From an uncultured Acidobacteriaceae bacterium (GTDB taxonomy: Bacteria > Acidobacteriota > Terriglobia > Terriglobales > Acidobacteriaceae): 64,000 nucleotides of DNA. The stretch lies in the NCBI GenBank assembly GCA_903904755.1, contig CAIVDV010000057.1, forward strand, positions 1 to 64,000, written 5' to 3'. Below are positions 17,452-26,318 of this stretch, piece after piece. Made by a program: the position numbers and the translations under genes. The number at the start of each line of letters is the position of its first letter. Positions within the stretch are counted from its first letter, which is position 1. Below the pieces are notes generated by a model. It was given only the letters and a program-made list of their open reading frames with translations, was not told the DNA's origin and ran no database searches.

Positions 17452-18621
17452 TTACGCGAAGAACTTCTTCAGCGCTTCCACCGCGGCTTCGATCTCTTCC
17501 ACGCTGATGGCGTAGCCAAAGCGCAGATGGCCTTCGCCCTGTGCCCCGAAGACCGACCCGGGGATGGTGGCGATGTGCGCCTGCTCCAGCAGGATTCCGG
17601 CGGCTACCTTGCTGTCTTTGTGGATCTTCTCCACGTTGGGGAAGGCGTAGAAGGCGCCGGCGGGCGGGTCGCAGTCCAGGCCGACAGCGTTCAGCCCGGC
17701 CACCAGCAGGTCGCGGCGCTTGCGGTACTCTTCGCGGCGCATCGCCAGCTCGCTCTCCGGGGTCTTCAGCGCTTCCACCATGGCGTACTGCACCGGGGTG
17801 GTCACGCCGTTGGTGGAGTAGAGGACAATCTTGCGCAGCGCGGTCATAAACGGTTCCCCGGCGACGGCATAGCCACCGCGCCAGCCGGTCATGGCGTAGC
17901 TCTTCGAGAAGGTGAAGCAGGTGATGGTGCGCTCGGCCATGCCGGGCAAGGAGGCGATGGAGAAGTGATCGCCGTCGTAGACCAGGTCTTCATAGGCCTC
18001 GTCGGCCACCACAACCAGGTCGCGGTCGATGGCAAAGCGGGCCACTTCCTCAGCCTCCGCGCGGGTAAAGACCAGCCCCGAGGGATTCTGCGGCGTGTTG
18101 TAGTAGATGCAGCGCGTCTGCGGCGTGGCAAAGGTGGCCAGCGTCTCGTAGATGCCGTTCCGGCGCGCCATGGAGGTGGGCACCAGCAGCGGACGCCCCT
18201 CGGCTCCGCGGATGAGGTCGCCGATGGGGGTCCAGTAGGGCGAGAACAACAGCGCGTCGTCGCCGGGGTTCAGGATGCACTGGAATGCGGCATAGAGCGC
18301 CTGCGAACCGCCCACGGTGGCAATGACCTGATCGACCGTGGTGGGGATGCCGTTCTTCGCTGTGACCTTGGCGGCCAGCGCCTCGCGCAGCGGAGCAATG
18401 CCGCTGGAGGGCGCGTAATGGGTCTGGTTGGCCTTCAGCGCGGCCGTCATCGCATCCTTGATGTTGTCGGGGGTCTCAAAATAAGGCTCGCCGCCGTGCA
18501 GGGGATAGACCTGCTTGCCTTCCGCCTTCAGCGCCATCACCTTGTTGCGAATCTGCACAATGTCAGAGAAACCCACTTCGTCCAGCCGCTTCGCCACGCG
18601 AAGCCCAACCCGTCCGCTCAT
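17452..18621 (-). CDS. Class I/II pyridoxal-phosphate aminotransferase
   Basis: This is a fold-type I aminotransferase of the aspartate-aminotransferase superfamily, 389 residues, cytoplasmic. It shows NTPQNPSGLVF, ADEAYEDLVYDG and the PLP lysine block SKSYAMTGWRGGY, plus the C-terminal Arg region LRFGYAISVEE that binds substrate carboxylate. The ATG at 18621 follows AAGGAATC in a GGAGGAG-rich leader. It is separated from hisA by 180 bp and is probably an independent unit, although it lies directly downstream of the his operon on the same strand. The exact amino donor is unclear. Confidence 0.88.
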   Translation of the reverse strand: MSGRVGLRVAKRLDEVGFSDIVQIRNKVMALKAEGKQVYPLHGGEPYFETPDNIKDAMTAALKANQTHYAPSSGIAPLREALAAKVTAKNGIPTTVDQVIATVGGSQALYAAFQCILNPGDDALLFSPYWTPIGDLIRGAEGRPLLVPTSMARRNGIYETLATFATPQTRCIYYNTPQNPSGLVFTRAEAEEVARFAIDRDLVVVADEAYEDLVYDGDHFSIASLPGMAERTITCFTFSKSYAMTGWRGGYAVAGEPFMTALRKIVLYSTNGVTTPVQYAMVEALKTPESELAMRREEYRKRRDLLVAGLNAVGLDCDPPAGAFYAFPNVEKIHKDSKVAAGILLEQAHIATIPGSVFGAQGEGHLRFGYAISVEEIEAAVEALKKFFA

Positions 18622-18803
18622 GATTCCTTGCTCCTCCCGTAAATATCTGAATGTTTTGCTGTATCCAATCAAGGATAACGGATGGGAAATGAGGAAGTGG
18701 TGGGGGATGGGGGAAATCATGCGGCGTCAAAACGCGATTCACCACCCGGCATGGTCCATTCCCCGTGGCTGATCCGTAACTGATCTCTGAGAGCTGATCT
18801 CTG

Positions 18804-19490
18804 TCACACCGCCAGCAAATTGGTATAAACGGCCATGCCGGCGACGGCGTCGATGCCTAGTTCGGCGAGGGCGTCGATCTCCTGCTGCGCGCGAATGCCG
18901 CCGGCGACGATGAGCTGGCGCTGCGTCAGTGGCTTGAGGCGGCGGGCGATATCGATGGGGAAGCCGCCGAGGAGGCCTTCGCCGTCGATGTGCGTGTAGA
19001 GGAATGCGCCGACGTGGGGCTCGAGGGCGGGGATGGCGTCGTCCGGGGTGAGGGCGACCTGGGCCTTCCAGCCCTTGATGGCGATGTTGCCGCCCTTGGC
19101 GTCGATGCCGGCGACGACCTGCGCGGCACCGACTGCGGCGGCCAGCTCAACTGCGAACTCGGTGTTCACGTGGCCCGCTCCGTCGCGCTCTGCAAAGAGG
19201 CTGGAGCCGACGATGACGCGCTGTGCTCCTGCCGCAAGCACGCTTTGAGCCCGGGCAACGGTGCCGATGCCGCCCCCGACCTGCACGGGCAGGCGGCGGG
19301 AGATCTGCTCGACGAGGGCGGTGTTTTCGCCCTGGCGCATGGCCGCGTCCAGGTCAATGAGCTGGACGAGCGGGTATTTGGAGAACTTCTCAATCCAGTA
19401 TTCGAAGTCGTCAAAGGCGAGGCGGAGCTTTTCGCCCTGCACCAGTTGCACGATTTGCCCGCCGAGCAGGTCAATGGAAGGAATCAGCAT
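18804..19490 (-). CDS. hisA: ProFAR isomerase (HisA)
   Basis: HisA catalyses the Amadori isomerisation of ProFAR to PRFAR, the fourth histidine step. The 228-residue TIM barrel has the catalytic Asp in [11 protein letters not shown], the phosphate loops VGGGIG and AGGIRAQ, and the second acid region at GIDAKGGN. It is the last gene of the his operon and overlaps hisF by 7 bp. Confidence 0.95.
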   Translation of the reverse strand: MLIPSIDLLGGQIVQLVQGEKLRLAFDDFEYWIEKFSKYPLVQLIDLDAAMRQGENTALVEQISRRLPVQVGGGIGTVARAQSVLAAGAQRVIVGSSLFAERDGAGHVNTEFAVELAAAVGAAQVVAGIDAKGGNIAIKGWKAQVALTPDDAIPALEPHVGAFLYTHIDGEGLLGGFPIDIARRLKPLTQRQLIVAGGIRAQQEIDALAELGIDAVAGMAVYTNLLAV

Positions 19491-20263
19491 GGGAGCCTCA
19501 CGGGGATGCCGGCCTGGGCGAGCTCGCCCTTGAGCTGGCGGCTGGTGGAAACGCCGAAGTGGAAGATGCTGGCGGCCAGAGCTGCGTCGGCCCGGCCCCG
19601 GCCGAAGACGTCGGCAAAGTGGGCGACCGTGCCTGCGCCGCCTGAGGCGATGACGGGAATCTGCACGGCCTCGCTGACGGCGGCGGTCAGCGCGCAGTCA
19701 AAGCCGGCGCGGGTGCCGTCGGAGTCCATGCTGGTCAGCAGGATTTCGCCTGCGCCGCGGGATTCAGCCTCGCGCGCCCACTCGAGCACACTGCGGCCAC
19801 TGTCGCGCCGGCCACCGTGGGTGAAGACGTGGGCCTCGCGGACGGGGTCAGCGGCGGCGGGATTACGGCGAGCGTCAATGGCGACAATGACGGCCTGCGC
19901 GCCAAAGCTGGCGCCGATTTCCCCGATGAGGGCCGGGTTGGCGAGGGCGGCGGAGTTGACGCTGACCTTGTCGGCCCCGGCGTCGAAGACGGCGGCTGCA
20001 TCGTCGGCCGTGCGGATGCCGCCACCAACGGTGAACGGGACGAAGAGTTGCGCGGCGGTGCGGCGGACGGTGTCGAGCAGGGTGGCGCGGCCCTCGTGCG
20101 TCGCGGTGATGTCGAGCAACACGATTTCGTCGGCTCCACCGGCGGCATGGCGGTGGGCCAGCTCGGCTGGGTCGCCGGCGTCAATAATGTCGACAAACTG
20201 GATGCCCTTGACGACGCGGCCGTCGCGGACGTCGAGGCAGGCGATGATGCGTCTGGTTAGCAT
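19484..20263 (-). CDS. hisF: Imidazole glycerol phosphate synthase, cyclase subunit (HisF)
   Basis: With HisH, HisF converts PRFAR plus glutamine-derived ammonia to imidazole glycerol phosphate and AICAR. The 259-residue TIM barrel has Asp11 in [22 protein letters not shown], Asp in [10 protein letters not shown] and ASGGAGT. It starts one nucleotide after the stop of the YcxB-like gene, which separates it from its partner hisH; its stop overlaps hisA. Confidence 0.96.
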   Translation of the reverse strand: MLTRRIIACLDVRDGRVVKGIQFVDIIDAGDPAELAHRHAAGGADEIVLLDITATHEGRATLLDTVRRTAAQLFVPFTVGGGIRTADDAAAVFDAGADKVSVNSAALANPALIGEIGASFGAQAVIVAIDARRNPAAADPVREAHVFTHGGRRDSGRSVLEWAREAESRGAGEILLTSMDSDGTRAGFDCALTAAVSEAVQIPVIASGGAGTVAHFADVFGRGRADAALAASIFHFGVSTSRQLKGELAQAGIPVRLPC

Positions 20264-20264
20264 G

Positions 20265-20789
20265 TTATTTCTTCACCTTGTTGCGGTTTACAATTGCCTG
20301 GATTTCATCGATCTGCGCCTGTGTTAAGTACCGCGTTGGAATGGTGGTAAATCGTCCTTTTGCCATAACCAAAATCAGAGCCTGCTCGTCGTGAGCTACA
20401 TCTATATTTTGATTCCAGAAATATTTCCCCTCGCTTACACCAGGAACAAGTGTTCGTACCGATTCTTCGGCAACTTCAAGCTCAATGATTCGCTCTTTGC
20501 CTGAATCGGTAAATACTTGCTTGTATGCTTGTCGAGTCTTGTAGAAGTAGCAGAAAATGGAATACCCCGAGAGCACGGAGAGGCCACATTCTATCCCAAA
20601 AAGAATCGCAGCGTACTCGGTCAGCTTACTCATGTCAAATACCAGAAATAGTATGCTTCCCGCTATCGCCAGCAAAGGCAAGATTATGAACCAAAGAGCA
20701 AAGTTAAGTCGCCGTGTCAAGCGCAGAGATCGATAAAGCCGATTGGCCGCTTTAAAGTCAGCGAAGGTGACTGTGTACGAGAAAATCAT
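20265..20789 (-). CDS. YcxB-like membrane protein inserted in the his operon
   Basis: The 174-residue protein has two hydrophobic segments (about 31-52 and 57-80) and a C-terminal beta-rich YcxB-like domain ending in [18 protein letters not shown], where a conserved FxxIP(T/K)R-type motif is typical of the family. The function of the family is unknown. GC is visibly lower than in the flanking his genes. It is nevertheless fully integrated: its ATG overlaps the hisH stop as ATGA, and hisF begins 1 nt after its TAA. It therefore must be co-transcribed and coupled. No histidine-related role is evident. Confidence 0.75.
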   Translation of the reverse strand: MIFSYTVTFADFKAANRLYRSLRLTRRLNFALWFIILPLLAIAGSILFLVFDMSKLTEYAAILFGIECGLSVLSGYSIFCYFYKTRQAYKQVFTDSGKERIIELEVAEESVRTLVPGVSEGKYFWNQNIDVAHDEQALILVMAKGRFTTIPTRYLTQAQIDEIQAIVNRNKVKK

Positions 20790-21388
20790 GCCGGCAGCTC
20801 CAGGAAGTTCTTGAGGATTTTCAGGCCAGTTTCGCCGGATTTCTCCGGGTGGAACTGGGTGCCGAAGACGTTGCCGCGCTCGACGGCGGCGGCGAAGGGC
20901 TGGATGTACTCAGTGACGGCGCTGGTTTCTGCCGTAACGGGGCCGCGCCAACTATGGGTGAAGTAGGCAAACTCCCCCGGAGCGACGCCGGTGAAAAGCG
21001 GGCTGGCGAACGGGAAAGCGAGCTGATTCCAGCCCACGTGGGGCACCTTCTCATGCCCCTCCGGGAAGCGCTCGACAAGCTGGGCGAAGTGGCCGAGCCC
21101 CGGCTGTTCCGGCGCCTCCGTGCTGCCCCGGTAAAGCCATTGCATACCCACGCAGATGCCGAGGAAGGGTACGTCTCGGGCGATGATTGCGCGAATGGCA
21201 TCGGTGAGGCCGGTCGAGTCGAGCCGGGATGTGGCGGCAAAGTGGCCGACGCCGGGCAGGATGACGCGGCTGGCCTCAGCCAGCGGGCCGGGCACGTCAG
21301 TAACGGTGACCTGCGCGCCGAGATGCCGCAGCGACTTGACCACGCTGGTCAGGTTGCCGGCCTTGTAGTCGATGACGGTGACCTTCAT
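20786..21388 (-). CDS. hisH: Imidazole glycerol phosphate synthase, glutaminase subunit (HisH)
   Basis: This is the class I glutamine amidotransferase subunit that supplies ammonia to HisF. The 200-residue protein has the nucleophile Cys in GICVGMQWLY, the oxyanion strand region PGVGHF and the His-Glu pair in FHPEKSG. The start overlaps the hisB stop by one base (TGATG arrangement) and the stop overlaps the YcxB-like start. Confidence 0.95.
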   Translation of the reverse strand: MKVTVIDYKAGNLTSVVKSLRHLGAQVTVTDVPGPLAEASRVILPGVGHFAATSRLDSTGLTDAIRAIIARDVPFLGICVGMQWLYRGSTEAPEQPGLGHFAQLVERFPEGHEKVPHVGWNQLAFPFASPLFTGVAPGEFAYFTHSWRGPVTAETSAVTEYIQPFAAAVERGNVFGTQFHPEKSGETGLKILKNFLELPA

Positions 21389-21987
21389 CAGAGCAACCCC
21401 TTGGTGGAGGGCAGCATCTCGGCCAGTTGCGCATCCCTGCTGCAGGCCACCCGCATGGCGCGGGCAAAGGCCTTGAAGATCGCCTCAATCTTGTGGTGAT
21501 TGCTGCGGCCGTACATCGTCTTCACGTGGACATTGGCGCGTGCGCCGCGGGCAAATCCCTCGAAAAAGTCCGTCACCAACTCGGATTGCAGGTCGCCGAC
21601 GAGGCGGGTACGGACCTTGGTGTCGACAACAAACGCGGCGCGTCCGCTGAGGTCCACCGCCGCAATGGCCAGGGTCTCGTCCATCGGCATCAGGAAGTAG
21701 CCAGCGCGATTGATGCCTTTTTTGTCGCCCACCGCCCGGTCAAAGGCCTCGCCGAGAGCGATTCCAATGTCTTCCACGGTGTGGTGCTGGTCCACGTCGA
21801 GGTCGCCGTTGCAGGTCAGCTCCAGGTTGAAGCCGCCATGGCGGGTAAACAGCTCAAGCATGTGGTCAAAGAAGCGGATGCCGGTGGAGACCGTGTACTG
21901 GCCGGTGCCTTCGAGGGTGAGCTTCAGGGCGATTTTGGTCTCTGTGGTGTTGCGCAGAATCTCTGCCTGGCGGATGGGGCTGGTCAT
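21388..21987 (-). CDS. hisB: Imidazoleglycerol-phosphate dehydratase (HisB)
   Basis: HisB dehydrates imidazole glycerol phosphate to imidazole acetol phosphate. The 199-residue protein is the dehydratase only, without the histidinol-phosphatase domain of enteric HisB. It carries the two metal-binding motifs [14 protein letters not shown] and the C-terminal SNHHKIEA. The ATG at 21987 forms an ATGA overlap with the hisC stop and is preceded by AGGAG. A separate histidinol phosphatase must be encoded elsewhere. Confidence 0.95.
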   Translation of the reverse strand: MTSPIRQAEILRNTTETKIALKLTLEGTGQYTVSTGIRFFDHMLELFTRHGGFNLELTCNGDLDVDQHHTVEDIGIALGEAFDRAVGDKKGINRAGYFLMPMDETLAIAAVDLSGRAAFVVDTKVRTRLVGDLQSELVTDFFEGFARGARANVHVKTMYGRSNHHKIEAIFKAFARAMRVACSRDAQLAEMLPSTKGLL

Positions 21988-23066
21988 GCACGGTCTCCTG
22001 ACTTGCACTGAGCGAGGTAATTTTCAATGGCGATGGATGCGCGGCGCATCTGCTCGCGGGTGCCGATGGTGATGCGGACCAGCCCCTGGCAGCCGGGGTC
22101 GGCGGAGCGGTCGCGAACCAGAATGCCGGCCTGGCGCATGTGCTCCACAAAGCCGCGATGGTCTGCGCCGATATCTACCAGGACAAAGTTGGCCTGGGTG
22201 GGCCAGATGCGCAGGTTGAGCCCGGTCAAGTCCAGCAGAAACTCCATGCGGGCGCGCTTGACCTCGGTCACGTAGGTTTCCAGATAAAGCTGGTCGTCGA
22301 GCGCCGCAGGCAGCGCGGCCAGGGCGACCGAGTTCACGCTGTAAGGCGAGAGGACGCGGCGGATCCAGCGCATGTTTTCCGCCGAGCTGGCCAGCAGGCC
22401 CAGGCGCAGGCCGGCCAGCCCATAGGCTTTTGAGAAGGTGCGGGCGACTGCGAGATTGGGGATTTGTCCCACAAGGTCGATGACGGTTTCGCCAAAGAAG
22501 TGGAAATACGCCTCATCGGCAAGAACGATTGCCTGGGGAGCGGCAGCGCAGATGGCCAGAATCTGCTCGCGCGTGGTGACGGAGCCGGTGGGGCTGTTGG
22601 GGTTGGCAATGCAGATGAGCTTGGTGCGGGGGGTGATGGCGGCCAGCATGCGCTCATACGGGAATGCGAAGTCTTCCCCCGCCTGCACGGTGACCAGCCG
22701 GGCATCGGTCTGCGCGGCGTAGATCTCGTACATGGTGTAGGTGGGCACGGGGAGGAGCAGTTCGTCGCCGGCCTCAAGGAATGCCTGACACAGCACGTGA
22801 ATGGCCTCGTCCACGCCGTTGGTCAGCACCACCTGCTCCGGATCCAGGCGCAGATGCGCCGCTGCCCTGGCTTCCACCGTGCCGCGCTCGGGGTACTTGG
22901 TCAGCCGTTCGCAGGTGAGCAGGCGAATGGCCTCGGCAACGCGTGGCGAACAGGCGAGCGTGTTCTCGTTGAAGTCGAGGCGGGTGAGGTCGCGATTGCC
23001 CAGGGGCGGATGATACTCCGGCATGGCGGCTACCCGCGCGCGGGGTTTCACTGCTATTCCGGTCAT
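21984..23066 (-). CDS. hisC: Histidinol-phosphate aminotransferase (HisC)
   Basis: HisC transaminates imidazole acetol phosphate with glutamate to histidinol phosphate. It is a 360-residue fold-type I PLP enzyme. It has the N-terminal [32 protein letters not shown], the PLP lysine in [14 protein letters not shown] and the C-terminal phosphate-binding Arg region. The ATG overlaps the hisD stop (ATGA). Confidence 0.94.
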   Translation of the reverse strand: MTGIAVKPRARVAAMPEYHPPLGNRDLTRLDFNENTLACSPRVAEAIRLLTCERLTKYPERGTVEARAAAHLRLDPEQVVLTNGVDEAIHVLCQAFLEAGDELLLPVPTYTMYEIYAAQTDARLVTVQAGEDFAFPYERMLAAITPRTKLICIANPNSPTGSVTTREQILAICAAAPQAIVLADEAYFHFFGETVIDLVGQIPNLAVARTFSKAYGLAGLRLGLLASSAENMRWIRRVLSPYSVNSVALAALPAALDDQLYLETYVTEVKRARMEFLLDLTGLNLRIWPTQANFVLVDIGADHRGFVEHMRQAGILVRDRSADPGCQGLVRITIGTREQMRRASIAIENYLAQCKSGDRA

Positions 23067-24328
23067 GCCATTCTCCTGAGCCGGGTCTGGATTGCCTCGG
23101 CGTGCCCCAGCAGCCCCTCGGCATTGGCCAGCGTGACGGCGCTGGGGCCGAGCTGGGCAAGGGCTTCCGGGGTGTACTGCTGAACGGTGATGAGCTTGAT
23201 GAAGTCGTTGACGCTGAGGCCGCCGCGCAGGGTTGCCAGGCCGCCGGTGGGCAGCGTGTGGTTGGGGCCGGAGATGTAGTCGCCCATGGGCTGCGGCGAG
23301 TGCTCGCCGACAAAAACCGAGCCGGCGTTGCGCACCCAGCTAAGGTCATCGTTCTCGTCCACAGTCAGGTGCTCTGGAGCAAGGCGGTTGGTGAGTTCGC
23401 GAGCCTCCTCTGGGGTTGCGGCAACGAGGATGACGCCGTTGGCCGCCAGTGCCTCGGCTGCGACGGGATTGACGGCTGCGCGGCGGTCGGTTTCAGCCAG
23501 TACCGCAGCGGCCAGGTCGGCCTGGGTGGTGACAAAGACTGCAACAGCGTTGGGGTCGTGCTCGGCCTGGGCGACCAGATCGCTGGCGATGCCCTCGGGG
23601 GTGCCCCGGTTGCTGGCCACGACGATTTCCGTGGGGCCGGCCAGCATGTCAATAGCGCAGGAGCCCTCAGACGAAACCTGGCGCTTGGCTGCGGTGACGT
23701 AGAGGTTGCCGGGGCCGACGATTTTGTTCACCGCAGGAATGGTTGCAGTGCCGTAGGCGAGGGCGGCCACAGCGTGGGCTCCGCCGATGCGGTAGAACTC
23801 GGTAACGCCGAGCAGGTGCGCGGTGGCGAGCGTCTCTGGCGCAGGGTTGGGAGAGACGACCACAATGCGGCCGACACCCGCAACCTGCGCCGGGATGACC
23901 GTCATGAGCATGGTGGAGGGCAGCGGATGACGCCCGCCGGGGACGTAGCAGCCCACGGCATCGATGGCCCGGACAATTTGCCCGGTGACCAGACCCGGAA
24001 TGGGCTCAAAGGCCCAGCTTTGCGGCAACTGGCGCTCAGCAAAGCTGCGGATCTGGCCGGCTGCGGTCTCAAGAGCCGTCTGGAGCGCGGGATTCAGCGC
24101 ATTCCATGCCGCCTGCGTTTCGGCTTCAGTTACGCGCAGCGCTGAGCCTGCAGCGAGCTTGTCAAACCGCTCGGCATAGCTGCGCAGGGCGGTGTCGCCC
24201 TCGCTGCGAACGGCCTCCAGCATCTCCGCAACGGTAGCCTGCACGGTTCCCAGGGAAACTCCGCCCCGGCTGAGTAACGTGGCAATCGCCTGCTGCCCTG
24301 CCGGTGAGTCTGTCTGAAGCAATTTCAT
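23063..24328 (-). CDS. hisD: Histidinol dehydrogenase (HisD)
   Basis: HisD carries out the last two oxidations, histidinol to histidine, using NAD and a zinc ion. The 421-residue protein contains CYVPGGRHPLPSTMLM, GVTEFYRIGGAHAVAALAYGT, SCAIDMLAGPTEI and GDYISGPNHTLPTGG, all diagnostic. The ATG at 24328 is taken because homologues start close to KLLQ; further upstream sequence forms the intercistronic hairpin at 24361-24386. It is separated from hisG by 120 bp, the only large gap within the operon. Confidence 0.95.
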   Translation of the reverse strand: MKLLQTDSPAGQQAIATLLSRGGVSLGTVQATVAEMLEAVRSEGDTALRSYAERFDKLAAGSALRVTEAETQAAWNALNPALQTALETAAGQIRSFAERQLPQSWAFEPIPGLVTGQIVRAIDAVGCYVPGGRHPLPSTMLMTVIPAQVAGVGRIVVVSPNPAPETLATAHLLGVTEFYRIGGAHAVAALAYGTATIPAVNKIVGPGNLYVTAAKRQVSSEGSCAIDMLAGPTEIVVASNRGTPEGIASDLVAQAEHDPNAVAVFVTTQADLAAAVLAETDRRAAVNPVAAEALAANGVILVAATPEEARELTNRLAPEHLTVDENDDLSWVRNAGSVFVGEHSPQPMGDYISGPNHTLPTGGLATLRGGLSVNDFIKLITVQQYTPEALAQLGPSAVTLANAEGLLGHAEAIQTRLRRMA

Positions 24329-24360
24329 GGTTTGTCCCCAAATCTCCGGGTGTCGGGTGC

Positions 24361-24386
24361 CCCCGGTCTCGCTTCTGAGACCGGGG
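24361..24386. repeat. Intercistronic palindrome between hisG and hisD
   Basis: CCCCGGTCTC (24361-24370) and GAGACCGGGG (24377-24386) are perfect arms around a 6-nt loop. No T-run follows on the minus strand, so it is not a simple terminator. It may modulate mRNA stability between hisG and hisD. Confidence 0.75.
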
Positions 24387-24448
24387 AACCACCCGTCCAC
24401 CGTGTGAACCAGCCAGCCACAACCTGGTCGCTGGCAGCAGGTCGCTTC

Positions 24449-25324
24449 TTACAGAACCACCTTGTTCAGCGGATACTCCACGATGCCGGTTGCGCCGGCT
24501 GCCTTCAGCTTGGGCACAACTTCGCGCACCACGGTCTCTTCCAGAATGGTGTTCACGGCCACCCAGGAAGGATTGGAGAGCTGCGAAACCGTCGGCGAGT
24601 TGAGCGCGGGCAGGATCGACAGCAACTGCTCCAGATCCTGCTTCTTGGCGTTCAGCATCAGGCCAACCTGCGACTGCGCATCGATGGCGGCGCGCAGCAT
24701 CAGGGCAATCTGCTGGATCTTCTCCAGCTTCCAGGCATCTTCCGACGCGGCCTTGCTGGCGATCAGGTGGGTTTCGCTCTCCATCACCGTGTCAATGATG
24801 GTCAGGCGATTGGCCTTCAGGCTTGAGCCGGTTTCCGTCACTTCCACAATGGCGTCGGCCAGCATCGGCGGCTTCACTTCCGTTGCGCCCCAACTGAACT
24901 CCACCTTCACGTTGACGCCCTTGGCGGCGAAGTAGCGCTTGGTCACTTCGACGAGCTCGGTGGCGATGATCTTGCCCTCCAGATCCTCAGCCTTGGTAAA
25001 GCCGGAACCCTCCGGCACGGCCAGCACCCAGCGCACCTTGCGGCGGCTCTGCTTGGCATAGGTGAGCGAGGTGATGGAGTTGACGGTGAGGCCGCTTTCA
25101 ACCACCCAGTCAATGCCCGTCAGGCCGGCATCGAGAACGCCGTGATCCACGTAGCGGGCCATCTCCTGCGCGCGGATGAGCATGCACTCGATTTCCTTGT
25201 CGTCGATGGAGGGGAAGTAGCTGCGGCCGTCGGCATAGATATTCCAGCCGGCGCGCTTGAAGAGGGCGATGGTGGCGTCCTGCAGGCTGCCCTTGGGAAT
25301 TCCGAGACGAAGTTTGTTAGCCAC
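24449..25324 (-). CDS. hisG: ATP phosphoribosyltransferase, long form (HisG)
   Basis: HisG is the first committed enzyme of histidine synthesis, condensing ATP and PRPP. At 291 residues it is the long form, with a C-terminal regulatory domain, so it needs no HisZ and is probably feedback-inhibited by histidine. It has [11 protein letters not shown] at the start, the [10 protein letters not shown] block and the PRPP-binding region near [15 protein letters not shown] take GTG 25324 as start: it has AGGAGGTG just upstream and homologues begin at LRLGIPKG. It overlaps the end of hisI by 8 bp. Confidence 0.93.
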   Translation of the reverse strand: MANKLRLGIPKGSLQDATIALFKRAGWNIYADGRSYFPSIDDKEIECMLIRAQEMARYVDHGVLDAGLTGIDWVVESGLTVNSITSLTYAKQSRRKVRWVLAVPEGSGFTKAEDLEGKIIATELVEVTKRYFAAKGVNVKVEFSWGATEVKPPMLADAIVEVTETGSSLKANRLTIIDTVMESETHLIASKAASEDAWKLEKIQQIALMLRAAIDAQSQVGLMLNAKKQDLEQLLSILPALNSPTVSQLSNPSWVAVNTILEETVVREVVPKLKAAGATGIVEYPLNKVVL

Positions 25325-25694
25325 GCTGCACCTCCTGGGCGCCGGTTGTCGAGCTTGGGTTGACGGGGATCTTCTTGGTAAAGCAGCTGACCGTGCCTTC
25401 GTGGCAAACCAGTCCATCGCCCTCCACCACCACCTTGAAGACCAGGGTGTCGTTGTCGCAATCCGTTGCGGCGGAGACGACGCGCAGGCGGTTGCCGCTG
25501 GACTCGCCCTTCATCCACAGCTTTTGCCGCGTGCGGCTCCAGAAGGTGACAAACCCGGTTTCCAGGGTCTTGGCATAGCTGATTGGATTCAGGAAGCCGA
25601 GCATGAGGATTTCCCCGCTGGCTGCGTCCTGGACGACGCCCGGGACGAGCCCGTCCATCTTGTCGAAATCAATTGTGGGTGTTGCCTGGGTCAT
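25317..25694 (-). CDS. hisI: Phosphoribosyl-AMP cyclohydrolase (HisI)
   Basis: HisI opens the adenine ring of phosphoribosyl-AMP, the third histidine step. The 125-residue protein is the cyclohydrolase only, without the HisE pyrophosphohydrolase domain. It has [28 protein letters not shown], the zinc/metal segment [11 protein letters not shown] and CHEGTVSCF. The ATG at 25694 is the first gene start after the attenuator terminator, which ends about 59 nt upstream. No hisE is present in this operon, so it must be elsewhere. Confidence 0.93.
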   Translation of the reverse strand: MTQATPTIDFDKMDGLVPGVVQDAASGEILMLGFLNPISYAKTLETGFVTFWSRTRQKLWMKGESSGNRLRVVSAATDCDNDTLVFKVVVEGDGLVCHEGTVSCFTKKIPVNPSSTTGAQEVQRG

Positions 25695-25752
25695 GACTCT
25701 CTCTGTTTCTGGTTTGGGGCTGATGTTGAGCCTTGAAGAACTCCGGCGCAGC

Positions 25753-25783
25753 AAAAAACCCGCTGGCGGAGTTCGCCGGCGGG
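25753..25783 (-). terminator. Attenuator terminator of the his operon
   Basis: On the minus strand CCCGCCGGCG (25783-25774) pairs with CGCCAGCGGG (one mismatch, 5-nt loop) and is followed at once by TTTTTT. It lies between the His leader peptide and hisI. Its 5' arm is also complementary to leader positions 25843-25835, giving a 9-bp alternative (antiterminator) helix. Confidence 0.85.
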
Positions 25784-25815
25784 CCTGTGTAATCTGGTGA
25801 TGTTTCTTGGCCTTC

Positions 25816-25893
25816 TTAGCTCAGGCCACAGCACCCCGCCGACATGGTCATCCCATGATGATGGTGGTGACGATGATGGAGGTGGGTCTGCAT
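25816..25893 (-). CDS. hisL: his operon leader peptide (HisL-type)
   Basis: This short minus-strand ORF of 25 codons (ATG 25893, TAA 25816) encodes eight histidines, seven of them within the run HHRHHHHH (residues 6-13) and one at residue 4. Such His runs are the sensor of translation-coupled attenuation in enteric his operons. Ribosome stalling at the His codons would leave codons 17-20 (GTCGGCGGG) free to pair with the terminator 5' arm and let transcription continue into hisI. No Shine-Dalgarno precedes the ATG, but the predicted promoter places the RNA start 0-4 nt before it, so it may be leaderless. A small TGGCCT/AGGCCA hairpin surrounds the stop codon. Confidence 0.88.
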   Translation of the reverse strand: MQTHLHHRHHHHHGMTMSAGCCGLS

Positions 25894-25902
25894 CTGGATT
25901 TA

Positions 25903-25932
25903 AAGCTATCGAAGCTGCCGGGGGCGTGTCAA
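25903..25932 (-). promoter_or_regulatory. Predicted sigma-70-type promoter of the his operon
   Basis: A perfect -35 TTGACA (25932-25927) is followed after 18 nt by TAGCTT (25908-25903) as -10. The predicted RNA start near 25896 falls at the leader-peptide ATG. Confidence 0.6.
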
Positions 25933-25962
25933 CCTTCACCACGTGAAAAACTGGCGAAGTCC

Positions 25963-26265
25963 ATGAAGCTGGCGCACAATGTTGCCATGCCCCCACGCGT
26001 GTTTGCCACTGCCCTGCTGATGGTTTCTCTGTTCTTTGCCGGCTTGACGCTGCTGGCGGAGACGAAGTCCGCCGGCCCCGTCGACATCAACCACGCCGCC
26101 GTTGCTGAGATTGAGAAAGTGCCGGGCATGACGGCCGTATGGGCTGCCCGCATCGTGCGCTTCCGGCCCTACCGCGCAAAGTCTGACCTGGTAGAGAAAG
26201 GCATTGTGCCTGCCGAAGTCTACGCCCGCATCCGGGACGGAATTGTTGCCCGCAAAAACGAATAG
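25963..26265 (+). CDS. Small helix-hairpin-helix protein (ComEA-like)
   Basis: The 100-residue protein has an N-terminal hydrophobic segment (about residues 9-28, signal or anchor) followed by a helix-hairpin-helix domain: VDINHAAVAEIEKVPGM, then RIVRFRPYRAKSDLVEKG. ComEA-type HhH domains bind DNA at the cell surface during competence, but single-domain versions also occur without competence genes, and none lie here. ATG 25963 gives the natural signal peptide; ATG 25987 is possible. It is divergent from the his operon, with only 30 bp between its start and the his -35 box. Confidence 0.75.
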   Translation: MKLAHNVAMPPRVFATALLMVSLFFAGLTLLAETKSAGPVDINHAAVAEIEKVPGMTAVWAARIVRFRPYRAKSDLVEKGIVPAEVYARIRDGIVARKNE

Positions 26266-26312
26266 GGCCAGAGAGTGGGACGACTTCCCTCCTCTCTGGC
26301 TCCTGAGTTTTC
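26266..26312 (+). terminator. Possible terminator between HhH and S10 peptidase genes
   Basis: GCCAGAGAG-TGGGA pairs with TCCC-TC-CTCTCTGGC, followed by a weak T-rich tail (GAGTTTTCC). It lies between convergent genes. Confidence 0.55.
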
Positions 26313-26318
26313 CAGTTG

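Noticed and set aside
18781-18804. Short tandem repeat CTGATCTCTG after hisA
   Set aside because: Only two short copies without further structure; no regulatory meaning could be supported.
25807-25962. N-terminal extension of the helix-hairpin-helix protein starting before 25963
   Set aside because: Its Met/Val run is only the antisense reading of the His codons in the his leader peptide.
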